This document shows, piece by piece, positions 25,833 through 36,682 of a stretch of 64,000 nucleotides of DNA. A program made the translations under genes and the position numbers. Each line of letters starts with the position of its first letter. Within the stretch, counting starts at the first letter, position 1. The notes under the pieces were generated by a model, which did not search any database, was not told where the DNA came from, and saw only the letters and a list, made by a program, of their open reading frames with translations. The stretch comes from Maratus speciosus (lineage: Eukaryota; Arthropoda; Arachnida; Araneae; Salticidae), in contig OZ010792.1 in NCBI GenBank assembly GCA_963932465.1, positions 281,649,836-281,713,835 on the forward strand. The letters run 5' to 3'.

Positions 25833-27111
25833 AACCATCACCGAATAGGGATTTTGGCCGAATACCGAATATTTGGCCTGCAGGTAAACCAAATACCGAA
25901 TATTCGGCCAGCCGAATAATAACTGTTAGGCTGAATACCGAATATTAGGCCAGCTGAATAGTATCTATTCAGCCGAATACCGAATATTCGTCTGGCCAAA
26001 TACCTTTATATCTCAGTATTTAACGTTAAAAAGTTAAATTTCAAACAATTTTTTATAATATTTAGCACAGATACTTCCATTTTGACAAAAAAGACTATTT
26101 TATAAGTAAATTTTGTACTAAAAAAGTATGTTTTGAATTATTATTTAAGAAGAGGATGCTTAAAAATTTGTTTAAATGACAAAATTTAAATTCCATGCCT
26201 TCTTCAATTAATTCAAACAAATGAAAAGAATTATCTCATACTGAACAAGAAGCAACATATCATTCCACTTCTTTCATCAAAAAGGAAAGGTGTACAAGCC
26301 ATAGCAGAATTTTCGTTTATAACTGTATAAAAATGAAGATATTTTAGCGAAATTTGCATCACATTAATTTGCTTATAGAATGTGATGATATCCTTGGAAG
26401 AGACTGGATTTTGGCCAGTGGTACAGTATAAGTATTGTTAGATGCATTCTTAATAAAAAATAATGTCTAGCTCAGTGCTGTTTAGATATGAATGGTTGCT
26501 ATTTCCAGCACTTCTCGTCATGCTATCATATTTCACAGAAATTAAAGTAACTCTGTTGACAATATAGTTGCAATACCTTCAATATTGTTAAAGTAACAAA
26601 AGAAAATTAAAGTTTGACTTGGGGATACACTGTATTTCTGACTGAATAAGTGAATTGCGATCCTGATTTACTGGACAAAAAATTGCCTGTTTTGATGCTT
26701 ATTATTACACCTGAAATGTTCTTCCATTTTGTTTAGAAACACCCTGTTTGCGAAAAAGCAAGAAACGGATTATTTACCAGACAATGCTCAGTAATTTGCA
26801 TTTCTACATTTATTAATTCCCATGAACAAATGACATGTCATTAATGGTTAATTTTTTTAAGTGACATTTTTAAAACAACAAATAAATAATATAAAATCAT
26901 TCTCTTTTATTTAAAGATTCTAATTATTCTGAATATCTTTATTAATTGACAGTTAAAAGTAGAAGTTGTGTAACGGTTTAAAAAATATTTTTAAGAGGTT
27001 TTTTAAGTATTCAGCAAACCGAATAGTTTGATATTCGGCCTAACCGAATATTCGGTAATATGGACAAATAGGCCGAATATCGAATAGATATTGAATATTC
27101 GGTGCACCCCT
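25833..27111. mobile_element. Nested hAT-like MITE with CCGAATATTCGG motifs
   Basis: The right end reads ATTCGGTGCACCCCTA, whose reverse complement resembles the CAGGGGTGCACCG ends of hAT elements. The left end near 25,838 is a decayed version (CACCGAATA). Both subterminal regions (25,840-26,005 and 27,000-27,111) are packed with the palindrome CCGAATATTCGG and variants, typical of subterminal transposase-binding repeats. The left boundary is uncertain and I found no clear target duplication. Confidence 0.5.
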
Positions 27112-27326
27112 AATCAAATATCAGACTCAAACAAACATTAGAAAATTGCTCAAATTCTAAAATAACTTATCAGATTATATTGCAATAAAAACATATGCAT
27201 TAAATAAATGCTTATGCATAGAAATTAATAATTATCAAAAAAATTTCCCAAAGCCTTACTATTCGAACTCCCTCAAGGTGAGACATATCTTTAATGAGTA
27301 CTTTGGTTAATTTTAAAAATACATGC

Positions 27327-27362
<36 letters not shown>

Positions 27363-27491
27363 CAGTTGCTTCTCGGCTGTGTGCAAATTGATCATGGGAA
27401 AACTCGTCAAAACCATTAACACAACAATCACAATGATTTTCTTCTAGCCAATTCTCGAATAAGCGCAAAGAAAATAACATTTAAATCCCAC

Positions 27492-27519
27492 TGATGACGG
27501 TCTTGTGATGACTGAAAAC
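27492..27519 (+). ncRNA. Hammerhead-like core motif (weak)
   Basis: CTGATGA is followed by a short possible stem (GGTC with GACT) and then GAAAA, the arrangement of a hammerhead ribozyme core. The base pair next to the core is not canonical, and I could not define stems I and III or the cleavage site. A similar motif occurs at 42,096. Both are followed by ACGTTT. It may be a remnant of a Penelope-like element, where hammerheads are known, but this is tentative. Confidence 0.2.
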
Positions 27520-27879
27520 GTTTTGGGTTTTTCTAATGTATTTTAAATAATTTTAAATTTTATGTATGCACATTAAAGTAATTCTTGTGCGTTTATTTGT
27601 GCTTTTTATATGAATATTAATTATAAATTTTACCTTTTCTGTAGAAAAATGAAGATATATACATAGTAATCATTAATGTTCAAATATGTAGTTTACCTGA
27701 AAAATATTCCGAATTTCTTTGAAAAACCGGATTAACATGAAACCATCGCATAATAGTGAAAACACAATCCAAAAAATTAACGCTTTACCTTGCCTTGCAG
27801 AAATTCACTAACGAAAATTTTCTTACACTTACAGATCACAAAATTTGCAAATTTCGTGACCTATTCATTACATTCGTTG

Positions 27880-28470
27880 GCTGATTATCTCATGACTGAT
27901 TGAATTTCATGATTTTTTTTCGCGATCATCTGACGAAATTTCCGATTTTTTCCTCGATCGATTCACGGAATTCACCATTGTTTTCTGCAAGCGTTATACG
28001 AAATGGATTTTTTTCGCGTGAGCACTTGCAGAAATTCACAATATTTTTCCGCGACCAACTGACGAAATTCGATATTTGTTTTCGTGATTTTTTTGACAAA
28101 ATTCACGATTCCTTATCACTATCATTTATTGAAATTTGTGATTTTCTTTCTGCCACCGACTAATAATATTTGTGATTTTTTTTTGTGCGAGAGTTAGACA
28201 AAATTTTGGATCTTATTACGCAATCGTTTGACGAATTTCTCCTCGAATTTATTGTGCGATTGTTCGACTAAATTTTCGTGATTTTTTTGCGCAATCTTTT
28301 GACGAAATTCGCGATTTTTTTCGCAATCCTTTTACGAAATTCAAGATTTCTGTTTGTGCAATCATTTGATGAAATCTGTATTTCTTTTCGCGATCTCTGA
28401 TGAAATGAGCGATATTTTCCACGGTCGTTTGAAGAAATTAGCGATTATTTAAGCGACCATTTCGGAGACT
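27880..28470. repeat. Degenerate minisatellite, unit about 40-45 bp
   Basis: A run of imperfect units carries the theme GACGAAATTCGCGATTTTTT followed by TCGCGATC or TGCAATC. More than a dozen units are recognisable. The 87-codon frame at 27,900-28,163 is produced by this repetition and is not a gene. Confidence 0.7.
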
Positions 28471-28646
28471 TTTTTTTCAAAATTTCCAAGCGGGGAGGGG
28501 GGGGGGTTCTAGACCCCTGGATCCTACCCTTAGCTATATAGCATCCCTCAAAAAATGTTAGCCCCGCCCCCCTCCCCAAGAAAGTTCTGAAATGGCGCCC
28601 CTGATCCTAGCTCGGGTATTTCTCACTGATAAACCTGTTGGGGAAC

Positions 28647-28995
28647 GTTATGGGCTGGCAACCACAAGAAACACGATGAGGGGAAAAATACGATGAATAA
28701 TTTAATATTCCATTATATTAAAGAACACATAAATTAACGTCTGAATCTGTATTTAATAAATAAATAAATAAATTGAAGCGTTAATTTCTGTGTTCTTTAA
28801 TCTAATTATTCTTATAAATATTTTACAAAAAAAAAAAAAACCTCTAACTACCGATTTATTAAATCAGTTTTATTTAAAAATCTATCTCAAAATCAAATTG
28901 TTATTATATAAGTTGTTTTGGATATTTTCATACATTAACCAAGGTAATTATTGAATTGTAGCAAATTTCTGATTCATAATTCGGTACATAAAGGG
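28647..28995. other. Right interior of the piggyBac-like element
   Basis: AT-rich sequence with an AAATAAATAAATAAAT simple repeat near 28,757-28,774 and a 14-A run near 28,828. No gene was seen. Confidence 0.5.
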
Positions 28996-29162
28996 TTAAT
29001 CAACTTTAGTGCAATATTCTTATTCATTAGCATACATTAACGATATAAAACATTGGTGTGAACGGATCACAATGTGTGTGAGAAGTACTGAGTTTCACAA
29101 TAATTCACGTGTTTTAGAAAAAAATGTAAAAGTTTTCTAATTTTTTTCACTTCTCTATTTAG

Positions 29163-29197
<35 letters not shown>

Positions 29198-29789
29198 TGT
29201 GCCACAATTTATTATTGAAATTGCATAAAATGTTTACATTTAAGCAACTAATAATGTCATAATATTCATAGTTTCTCTCAATAATGCGTATTTAACGTTA
29301 TTAAAATGTACAAGTTTTTATATATATTATCAAAATCGGCGTTCAATGGATTTCTTATTAAGTTTTACTATTGCACTATTTAATTTAATCATTTTTATAT
29401 CCCTTTTATATTCCCCAGGTATTTTCTTTTAGTTATACCTGCACTGTAAAAAAAATCTGTAAATTTAGTTGAATGTTTATCTCAGTAAAAGAAAAAAAAA
29501 TCCATAGAAAATGTCAAAATTTCTAATGCCAAAATATTTAAGACTTCGCAGGAAATATTGAATATTTTTAATCAATATAAACAGTAACGTTTCTTGTCAT
29601 GATTTTCTGTATTCAAAATAGTAAACGAAGAAATTACTAATGATAAAACATCAAAGATTTCTTCATACAAATTTAGATATAACGTCTAACAGTGTCTAAT
29701 GTTTACCAGACACAGTGTTATTTCTAGTCGGATGTTTCACTGAAATGAAAAAAAGCTAATTGTTTTCATAGAAAATGACGAAATTCCTA
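28996..29789. repeat. Local host repeat, copy 1 right half and start of eroded ~160-bp array
   Basis: The module GAACGGATCACAA...CACGTGTTTT matches copies at 33,815-33,895 and 39,598-39,665. It is followed by a poly(T) and TG run (29,162-29,202), then CCACAATTTATTATTGAAA, also shared with the other copies. From about 29,500 the sequence consists of diverged units with the theme AGAAAATGACGAAATTCCTA...GAAGACA...GAACATTTT...GATACA...GTGTTATTTCTAG. Confidence 0.6.
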
Positions 29790-30170
29790 CACTGTAAAAA
29801 AAAATCTGTGAAGTTACTAAAGTTTTTCTAGGAAACTGGGATTCCTAGAACTTTTCATGTAACGGCAACAACAAAATTTCATGTAACAGACACACTTTTG
29901 CGCCGAAAATCAAAAAATCTGTAAGGTTACTAAGAATTTTTTTGGAAACTGGGATTCCGAGAACTTTTCATGTAACTGCAGCCAGGGTTACAAATAAAAG
30001 TTTAGTAAGATTACTGAAATTTTAGCAGATTCATTTGTAAAGTTACAGATTTTTGTAGCTTTACAAAAACTAGTTTTGTAGATTTGCAGCTTTTTTCGTA
30101 CAGTTACAGGTGAAAGTTTAGTAAGCATGTAACTTTACATCTGTAGAACTACAGATTTTTTTTTACAGTG
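29790..30170. mobile_element. Tc1/mariner-type MITE (381 bp) with TA target
   Basis: The ends CACTGTAAAAAAAAATCTGT and ACAGATTTTTTTTTACAGTG are perfect inverted repeats bordered by TA on both sides. The left half holds an internal tandem duplication of about 113 bp containing AAACTGGGATTCC (near 29,833 and 29,946). There is no coding sequence. It sits in the eroded ~160-bp host array. Confidence 0.85.
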
Positions 30171-30172
30171 TA

Positions 30173-30258
30173 ATAAGAAAGCATTAAAGATTTTCTTCGT
30201 GTACATTGTTGAACATTTTCAGTAGATACACAATGTGTCATTAATATTCGATTATTTC

Positions 30259-30289
<31 letters not shown>

Positions 30290-30690
30290 CTAACTGCCCA
30301 TTTTTTAACAGAAAATGACGAAAATCCTAAATAGAAGACAATGATATTTTACCCTTATAAAATGTCCAAAATAGACGCGTTGTTTCTCTACGCATTTTAT
30401 TTCTATTTCTAAAAGATAACTGCATTTCCATATGAAATGTCGAATCTTCTTATGAGAAGACACTAAAGAAATTTCTAACGATATAATTATTTCTTTATTT
30501 CGACGAAATTTCTAAATATGAGAGATTTCTTCATACAAATTTGGAAATAATGTCGAACATTTTAATAGACACAGTGTTATTTCTAGCTGGGTTTTTCTCT
30601 GAAATGAAAAAAAGGCTAACTGTGTTTTCACAGAAAATATCGAAATTCCTAACGAGACAGTATTGAAGATTCCCTTCGTTATACAGCGTG
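30173..30690. repeat. Eroded ~160-bp tandem repeat units
   Basis: The unit landmark AGAAAATG/ATCGAAATTCCT appears at about 29,770, 30,311 and 30,633. After removing the 383-bp MITE insertion, the spacings are close to one and two multiples of 160 bp. A poly(A) run of about 28 lies at 30,262-30,289. The 109-codon minus-strand frame at 30,512-30,841 spans repeat plus MITE and is not a gene. Confidence 0.55.
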
Positions 30691-31621
30691 CACTGTAAAA
30701 AAAAAAAAAAAAAAAGAAAAAAGAAAAGAAAAGAAAAGAAAACTGTATTTTACAACAAAAGGTGCTGGCACGTCGGTTACCAACACACTCGCCGTAAAAT
30801 TTACACGCTGCTGTATTTAAGAGTGTTGTAAAATTTCTCAAGTCTGAGTAAAGTCGCGTTGCTATTGGCTTCGTGATGCACGTGATAGAAATAATTCGAT
30901 TTTTAATTCATCTTTTACTTGAATTTGATTTCATAGCATTGGTGCTTGAAAAATTACAGTAAAATCTGTCTAAGGCAGAATCGATCGGGACGGAGAAAGT
31001 TTTTCGCCGTAGACAATATTCCACCTTATGCAAATCGGTAAAAAAAAAAAGAATTTCGCGTATTTTTTACGTTTGTAATCTCTAGTACCGTTCTTTAAAG
31101 TGGAATGTTATTTAGTACATTTTTTTTAAGTTTGTGGCAAATAATAAAAAAAAAACTTGATTTTGTGCATTTCTTTATCAGTTTTTTACACATACTGAGA
31201 GTTTTAAGTATGAAATTTCCATTTTATGAATTTAATGAAAAATATATAAAAGTAAAAAATGTACGTATTTTTATTTCTTCAGCCAACATTTTCCTTTTAT
31301 TTACAATTTTTTACAGTTTTTTACACGAAAAAAACCTTCTATTTTTCTCAGCGAAATGGATTGAAATACGGTATGTATAATTAAACTATACTATTTTTTT
31401 TCAATTATCCTAATAATTTAAAAAATATATGATTTTAAAAAATTTGCTTTTTAAATTTTGAATGTATGACTTTTTTTAAAATCTCTTAGTCTTATATTTA
31501 CAGTTAGAATAGCGGCCTGTAATTTTTTTTTAATTTTAAGGATAATGGAAAAAATAAAAACGCATACTTTATATTTATGTACCATAGAAAAAACAGAAAA
31601 AAGTGTTGTAGACTAAACAAA

Positions 31622-31847
31622 TCGTCGCCTCAGATCAATAGTAAGACATCTAGTAATAATAAAAAATGCGATGTCTGACTTACTGCTATGAATAACCGTG
31701 TTTGCATCTAGTGGAAAAACTTCTGAAACACATATTTATGTTTAATACTATATCTCAGACGTGTTTTTATAAAAATTCCCTACTGTTCCACTAGATGCAG
31801 ACACAGTTTTCATAGCAGTAAGTCAGACATCTCATTTTCGATTATTA

Positions 31848-31885
<38 letters not shown>

Positions 31886-31907
31886 TGTTGTTGCTAGGAG
31901 GCGACGA
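31622..31907. mobile_element. Foldback element
   Basis: The outer ends CGTCGCCTC and GAGGCGACG are inverted. So are inner arms of about 50 bp: GACTTACTGCTATGAATAAC...CATCTAGTGGAA near 31,675, and its complement near 31,786-31,830. A poly(A) run of 31 lies at 31,851-31,881 in the right arm. No coding sequence was seen. Confidence 0.6.
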
Positions 31908-32025
31908 AATACGAACTGCGTATTTTCCTTTTCATTAAATCCGCAAAAATGCAAAAATTCACAATTAAAATTCTCTCTCTGTAAAGAAATCTATGCGCAG
32001 AAATTTGTTTTTATTTATATTTGTA

Positions 32026-33100
32026 CAGTCCTGGAAAAAAAAAAAGTAAACACCCCCTACTAACTCCTCAACAAATACGCGTTGACGAAAATTACTGGTA
32101 CCGAACGATTGGAAATAAAGTCTACTTTTAAATGGTGTACATAAAATTTGCTTAGGGGGTCTTCTACATATTAAAACGAATCCAAACTTCACTTTTTTCT
32201 ATGGCAATACACAATTTTAACCAGATATTTAAAATCTTCGGTTAAAACTATGCCTAGACACCAAATTTCAAGTCATTTGAATGATAAGTTTTTGAATTAT
32301 AGGCATTCAAAATTTAGTGCTCCTAATGTTAAATTACATTTTCATATTTTTATTTATATCTCCCGAAATTATGCTCCTAATGTGCTAATTTTTTGTGTAG
32401 CAATAATACTAATATACCCAAACATAAATACGTTGGATTTGCAATTTTTATAATTTTATTATATGAATTATGAATTAGGAAATTAATATTCGAAAAAATT
32501 ATGAATTGCAACCTACAGTTTTTTTGATGGATTTAGTTTTATTAAGTCCTGCTTTATGGAAATCCAAAATTTCACAATTTTCTTCTAAATAGTTTTCAAA
32601 TTATGCTTAAAAAGCGGCAAAAGGATGTTTTAAGGGGCCGTCTGTGATAGAAGTGACTAGATATTTTGAAATTTCTTCTGCTGTCGTGTAATCTAGCAGG
32701 CTTCATTGACTGCTTGAGTAGTGCTTAAGGTGCCTTGATCAAGAAGGGGGCTCTCTCGGTTAACAATCGAGTACGGAACTTCAATTTGGACACAGCCCTT
32801 AAAATACGCTCATTTTAAAATGATTAATTTCTCGGAAACTTGTGATACGAATTGCATAAAAATTTGTTTTTAGGCTAATTGAAGGGTGTAGAGTTCATTT
32901 ATGCTGTCAGAATTGTGTACTGCTATTGAAAAAAACAAAGTTATGATTCGTTTTAATAAGTGGGTGGCCCCCTGAGAAAATTGTATAGACATTATTTAAA
33001 AGTAGACTTCATTTCCAATCGTTCGGTACCAGTAACTTTCTTCTACGATAATTTATTGAGGAGTTAGTAGGGGGTGTTTACTTTTTTTCCCCCACGACTG
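32026..33100. mobile_element. Mariner-type MITE (1,075 bp) with long inverted repeats
   Basis: The left end CAGTCCTGG...AGTAAACACCCCCTACTAA and the right end on the minus strand match over more than 100 bp, including the shared inner stretch ACTGGTACCGAACGATTGGA. TA borders both ends. The short frames inside, such as 32,250-32,453, are not supported as genes. Confidence 0.8.
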
Positions 33101-33395
33101 TACTTTACATGGTATTTCATCTGTATATCAGTTTTGAAGTTTCATAAATCGAATGCTTTTCAGTTTTAAAATATCTCTTTTTAAGTCTTATGCAAAAATT
33201 GGCTGTTCTCGGGACCTTAAAAACCTTTCAGTTTCCGCATTAGACAGATTCCGGCTTATGGATGGCATATTAATGCTATTTTCTATGGATTCGCTTGGAC
33301 TTCAAAATCTTTCCGGCTTACACAGAGTCTTCCATAGACTGATTTTACTGTATAACAAAAAGTGCAGGAAAAATCAAAATATTTTTTTTACAGTG

Positions 33396-33932
33396 TAGAA
33401 CATTTTCAATCGATATAGAATATGTCATTCATATTCGATTATTTCTCAAAATTTAAAAAAACCAAGGACCATTTTTTAACAGAAAATTACGAAAATTCTA
33501 AAGAGAAGACGATAATATTTTACCCTTATAAAATGTCGGAAATAAATGCGTTGTTTCTTTACGGATGTTATTTCTATTTCTAGAAGATAACTGTCTTTCC
33601 GTATGAAATGTCGAAACTTTTTATGAGAAGACAAGAGATTCCTTGGTTGTAAAAGAAAGAATTTTCTAGTAGATACAAATTATGTCATTTCTCTTCACAT
33701 ATTTCTCTCTCTACAATGGAAAATATTTTTTTTTTAAACTTCTTCACCGTGCTCAGCATGCTAATCAACATTGTTGCAATATTCGTATTCATTAGCATAC
33801 ATTAACGGTATCAAAGAAAGGTGCGAACGGATCTTAACGTGCATGGAAAGTAATGAGACACGCAACTCAATAATTCACGTGCTTTGGGAAAAAGTATAAA
33901 ATATTTCTTTAATTAATTTTATTGTCATTTTT
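33396..33932. repeat. Eroded ~160-bp units and host repeat copy 2
   Basis: 33,396-33,650 matches 30,205-30,475 closely, including ATTTTACCCTTATAAAATGT. 33,700-33,932 matches copies 1 and 3 (CTTCACCGTGCTCAGCATG...CACGTGCTTTGGGAAAA). Copy 2 is interrupted at 33,933 and resumes at about 36,683 with ATGCATCACAAACTCATTAT. Confidence 0.65.
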
Positions 33933-36682
33933 AGGGTTCCGTACATAAAAAGTAAAAACGGAACCATTATAAGATCTCTCATGTGTCAGTCTGTCTGTCC
34001 GTCTGTCACAGTCGTATTTCTCGTAGACCATGGGACGTGGAAAGTTCAAATTTTGCAGAAGTAATAAAGGCTATTGACTCACATATTTATAGATTATTAA
34101 CCATTCACAAATATATTTACGAAAAATGTATGGGGGTAATTAAGTTACTTTAAAATAAAAATCTATTTATATATATACAAGTACGTAGGTCACATAGATT
34201 TTCAGTAGTAGAGAGTTGAAATTTGACGAAGACAGCTCGAAATGGTTCGTGTAATATAACACACGGCTACGTCAGAGGAACTTGGCTGACGTACTGCCGT
34301 GTGTCTAGGTTATGAATAAAAGTAACATGATACATTTCGTAGCATTCATTTAAGGGATAGCAAACTGGTCGCCAAATTAGTTTAAAATAATTACCTTTTC
34401 TGAAATGTGAAAAAAAAATATCCATTATGATTAAAATTTGAGTTGCCATCATTAGAAAAAAGTATTTAAAATTAGAAAAAAATTAATATTTCGAAAACTA
34501 ATTCGAAGACCAGTTTTGAGATCTGTGGATCAATACGGATTTTTGGTGTTAATTTCATCGCAAAGTACTCCATATTTTAGGAGAAATCGCCGTGAAACAT
34601 AATCAGTTGTTTAATCAGTCGTTTCAAAGAATCGTTTCATAAATTCGTTTCATATATCCGTTTCATAAATTCGTTTCATTAGGATTTTATATATATATAT
34701 ATAGGGTAGATATCGTGTTTGGTATCGTGTGAAAGCTCTCGTAACGCCGAACTCAAAAATACATGTTTTAATTTTAAGTATTACATTTTGAGAGATGTCG
34801 TCGAAAATGTAATGCAAAAATATATCACCCCACTTCTATTTCCGAATGTACTGAAACTAAAATTTTTAAAAAATTCGGTGAGATAGAAGTTTATTTAAAC
34901 CTTGCAGGAAAACTATAGCGATTACCCCAGGTCACATAGTATTTGAGAAAATCGCAATTTTTCGTTACACACAAGTTTTGTGGGGACTCATCAAGGAAGT
35001 TGAGGGGCACTTGAGGTAGAGGTCTGCACGGGCCCGGGCTTGGCCCGAGGCCCGTACACGGCCCGGCCCGCGGGCCGGGTCGGGCCGGCGAAATGAAGGC
35101 GAATTTTCAAACGGGCCGGGCCGGCAAAATTAGGAAATTTTTTTCAACGGGCCGGGCCGGGCCGGCAAAAAAATTAATCGGGCCTATCGGCCCGATATAA
35201 GAATTTAAGCGAAGCAGATAAAATACGAGCCATTTTAAATTAATATGATTTTCTCGAGAAGTATAAATGTGCGTCACGAGCCGATGCGAGTTTAACAACA
35301 TCAAAACAGAAATTTAACATGTCCATCGTAGAGATCGGCATCGTACAGTTACAAGATGTCTGATTCCGAGTTTAATTTTTTTTTCAGCAGACTCGTGCCG
35401 GGACGGAACTGGTCTTAATCGATCTCAGGATGTGTAGAACAGTCATTGTGTTTTGTAGTATTAATAGTGATAATGAACTTCTCTTAACAGTATCTTTGGA
35501 AATATACCTTAAGGCGGTTCTCATATTCACTGCTCAACAATACGAAGCTTTCAGACACATTTTCTGACAAAATTTTTAACTATAAAGGCATAAAATTGAC
35601 AGGCCTGCCTATTGAAGGCATTTGGAAACGAATAGCTTTTTCCATATTTGATAAATTTCTTACAGAGATAACAGAGATTCCTGTCACGTGACTGTACGTT
35701 TTTCTCCTTTCCTGTGCTATTGCTTCCGGAAATTCGATTCAAAACGCTAACTTTGACAGTATTTTCAGAAAGATATATTGCTTTTATCTATAAAAAAAAC
35801 GACATTTACATAGATTCTGAATAAGAATACCTGCCAATCTTACGCGTTTCCGAAAAGAAAAGAATTCATAAATGTGTCGAAATATAGCTCCTTTGGATTT
35901 GAGAAAAGCCTTAAAAATGAGAGAAATATTTTCACAAATCTACTTTTTATTGTACAGCTTCAAAAGTTATTATGTTTTTAATTCTTTATTCTGAACTACA
36001 TTAATCTTTTAATGAATCCTTATTTCCATTTTGAAATGTCTGTAGACACGATGACTAAAACACTGTAAGTAATCGTTAATGTTTACTATTGTGTGTTTTA
36101 TGTTTTGCGAACATCATAGTTGTGTAAAATATACTGTAAAATGTTCCCATAAATATGTATGTAGTATTCATTAAAAGAATCTTAATTGTATGTTGAGATA
36201 AAACGGATTTTTTTTCTTTCTTTTTTTTTTTTTTTTTTTTGTAGAAATTGTGTCGGGCCGGGCCTGTTTTCACTGATTTTTGTACGGGCCGGGCCGTGCT
36301 CGGGCCGAACTTCCAATTTTTACACCGGGACGGGCCGGGCCAAGATAGCTTTCGTTCGGGCCGGGCCGGGCCGGGCCCGTGCCTGGAAATTCCGGCCCGT
36401 GCAGACCTCTAACTTGAGGTACTTATTGCCGTGGAAGTATATAAAAGGATTGTTGATAATGATTCGGAAAAAAAAAATTGTCGGTAATTAGCCGAGATAG
36501 ACACGGATGGATTGGACATACATAAAGACACATGCAGCGTACTCTATGCGCCGTCGGCTTTTAAAGCCTATATAACAACTTACTTTTTTAGCAACGATTT
36601 TTTGTAATATTACAGGCACAAATTAATATATTTATTGTAAGGAACCCTCTGTGCACGAGTAATACTCGTACTTGACCGATTA
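33933..36682. mobile_element. Dispersed arthropod-type repeat with AGGGTTCCGTAC and CTTGACCG ends
   Basis: The left end AGGGTTCCGTACATAAAAAG, with a complementary GGAACC nearby and a GTCTGTCTGTCCGTCTGTC track, and the right end GGAACCCTCTGTGCACGAGT...ACTTGACCG resemble an abundant repeat I recall from arthropod genomes. I cannot assign its class. Its boundaries are supported because host repeat copy 2 resumes immediately after it. A hAT MITE (35,017-36,411) is nested inside. A TA microsatellite is at 34,689-34,704. No coding region was recognised. Confidence 0.55.
35017..36411. mobile_element. hAT-type MITE with GC-rich GGGCC repeats (1,395 bp)
   Basis: The inverted ends TAGAGGTCTGCACGGGCC are matched at both termini. 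An exact 8-bp target duplication ACTTGAGG (35,009-35,016 and 36,412-36,419) flanks the element. Subterminal regions on both sides are packed with GGCCGGGC-type repeats, strikingly GC-rich against the AT-rich surroundings. The 101-codon frame 36,186-36,491 is a product of these repeats and is not a gene. A diverged relative lies at 50,273-51,045. Confidence 0.9.

Larger units (their letters stand above)
25761..28603. mobile_element. hAT-type nonautonomous transposon (2,843 bp) with 8-bp target duplication
   Basis: The terminal inverted repeat CAGGGGCGCCATTT is present at both ends (25,761 and, inverted, to 28,603). An exact 8-bp duplication ATCCTAGC flanks it (25,753-25,760 and 28,604-28,611), as expected for hAT elements. 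It interrupts the tRNA-derived SINE. No transposase frame could be supported. The interior holds a second hAT-like MITE, a poly(T) run of 32 at 27,329-27,360, a hammerhead-like motif and a degenerate minisatellite. Confidence 0.85.
24690..28995. mobile_element. PiggyBac-like element, 4.3 kb, TTAA target duplication
   Basis: The left end CCCTTGATGTTCCG and the right end (minus strand CCCTTTATGTACCG) are inverted repeats. Each is bordered by TTAA (24,686-24,689 and 28,996-28,999), the signature target of piggyBac-type transposons. Removing the insert restores the host-repeat sequence seen uninterrupted near 33,760 and 39,530. No transposase frame was recognised, so it is nonautonomous or gutted. 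It has been heavily used as a landing site: a second piggyBac-like MITE, a SINE and a hAT element lie inside. Confidence 0.7.
30957..33350. mobile_element. Pogo-like/Tc1-type element (2.4 kb) carrying two nested elements
   Basis: The ends CAGTAAAATCTGTCTAAGG and, on the minus strand, CAGTAAAATCAGTCTATGG are inverted repeats flanked by TA (30,955-30,956 and 33,351-33,352). CAGTAAAA is typical of pogo/Tigger ends. No transposase frame survives. The interior contains a foldback (31,622-31,907) and a mariner-type MITE (32,026-33,100). Confidence 0.7.
30691..33395. mobile_element. Mariner-like MITE split by a pogo-like element
   Basis: It begins CACTGTAAAAAAA at 30,691 and ends TTTTTTACAGTG at 33,395, the same ends as the 29,790 MITE. 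Flanking host-repeat sequence is continuous across it: the sequence before it (GATTCCCTTCGTTATACAG) and after it (GAACATTTTCAATCGATA) match the uninterrupted unit at about 30,190-30,225. The element's own sequence is only about 310 bp once the nested insert is removed. Confidence 0.6.

Noticed and set aside
27900..28163. Protein-coding ORF of 87 codons
   Set aside because: It is produced by the degenerate minisatellite; the translation is repetitive and low-complexity.
30512..30841. Protein-coding ORF of 109 codons
   Set aside because: It crosses from eroded repeat into a MITE and includes a phenylalanine run made by poly(A).
36186..36491. Protein-coding ORF of 101 codons
   Set aside because: It lies over the GC-rich subterminal repeats of a hAT MITE and runs past the element end.
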